Source: Maritimibacter alkaliphilus
Lineage (GTDB): Bacteria; Pseudomonadota; Alphaproteobacteria; Rhodobacterales; Rhodobacteraceae
Direction: 5' to 3'
Length of the DNA stretch: 64,000 bases
Assembly (NCBI RefSeq): GCF_019801605.1
Contig: NZ_JAHVIT010000002.1
Span: 1,178,001-1,242,000, forward strand
Within the stretch, counting starts at the first letter, position 1. Each line of letters begins with the position of its first letter. Both the position numbers and the translations under genes were made by a program. The notes under the pieces were generated by a model. It worked only from the letters and a program-made list of their open reading frames with translations, searched no databases and had not been told where the DNA came from. Of this stretch, positions 63,969-64,000 are shown one piece after another.

Positions 63969-64000
63969 ATGGCAAAGGCAAAGTTTGAACGCGGCAAGCC
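63969..64000 (+). CDS. tuf: Elongation factor Tu (5' end only)
   Basis: The first 10 codons, MAKAKFERGK, match the start of bacterial EF-Tu, and the gene runs off the window. EF-Tu brings aminoacyl-tRNA to the ribosome. The upstream 160 bases form the promoter and leader region; no tRNA gene was recognised there. Only the N-terminus supports the call, but this start is distinctive. Confidence 0.85.
   Translation, partial: MAKAKFERGK

Overview
The window looks like a chromosomal stretch of a marine-type Rhodobacteraceae (Roseobacter-group) alphaproteobacterium. The base composition is uniformly GC-rich. It carries an Irr regulator divergent from a fabA-fabB-fabI cluster, a CtrA-like response regulator, class I lysyl-tRNA synthetase, ThyX in place of ThyA, an NDUFS4-type complex I accessory subunit, and a SAM/SAH-type riboswitch before metK, an RNA class described from Rhodobacterales. 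Most genes are core or housekeeping. I found no rRNA, tRNA, integrase, insertion sequence, CRISPR array or prophage cluster.

Layout. 1-9 kb: end of lysK, two small exported proteins, a 764-residue beta-helix protein, an FMN split-barrel protein, an exported barrel-like protein, a CtrA-like regulator with an unusual receiver, and uvrB. 9-20 kb: an NDUFS4-like subunit, an aminotransferase, parE, a MATE exporter, a DUF1007 plus His-rich NicO-type metal transporter pair, aspartate aminotransferase, an XRE regulator overlapping sdhE, and a MarR/LdtR-like regulator. 20-25 kb: two overlapping von Willebrand-type DUF1194 genes behind gloA, then a Slam/DUF560-like outer-membrane protein overlapping a secreted lipoprotein gene. 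25-28 kb: thyX and small genes, including a cold-shock gene.

28.4-32.5 kb is the most distinctive region. It is a bufferin-type RiPP locus (DUF2282 precursor, DUF692/MNIO enzyme, DUF2063 partner, DoxX membrane protein) divergent from an ECF sigma factor and its NrsF/DUF1109 anti-sigma factor. The two divergent start regions carry the same promoter-like pair, GTAACG-N16-CGAA, on opposite strands. This suggests that the sigma factor drives both itself and the peptide operon.

32.5-46 kb: thrS, an MFS transporter, two alpha/beta hydrolases (one lacking its nucleophile serine), a YbbA/YbbP-like ABC pair divergent from a tesA-like esterase with a damaged or non-canonical start, a second cold-shock gene, and a threonine dehydratase/hydrolase/HAD dehalogenase operon. 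46-50 kb: irr facing fabA-fabB-fabI, then a flavodoxin reductase-like gene. 50-64 kb: a putative glycosyltransferase, miaB, exported proteins including an OmpA protein and a lipoprotein that share a Cys-containing motif, phoH-ybeY-corC-lnt, riboswitch-metK, trmB, a cytochrome P450, a lipoprotein, and the first codons of tuf. A dispersed GC-rich intergenic repeat with a common core recurs at least five times in the right half.
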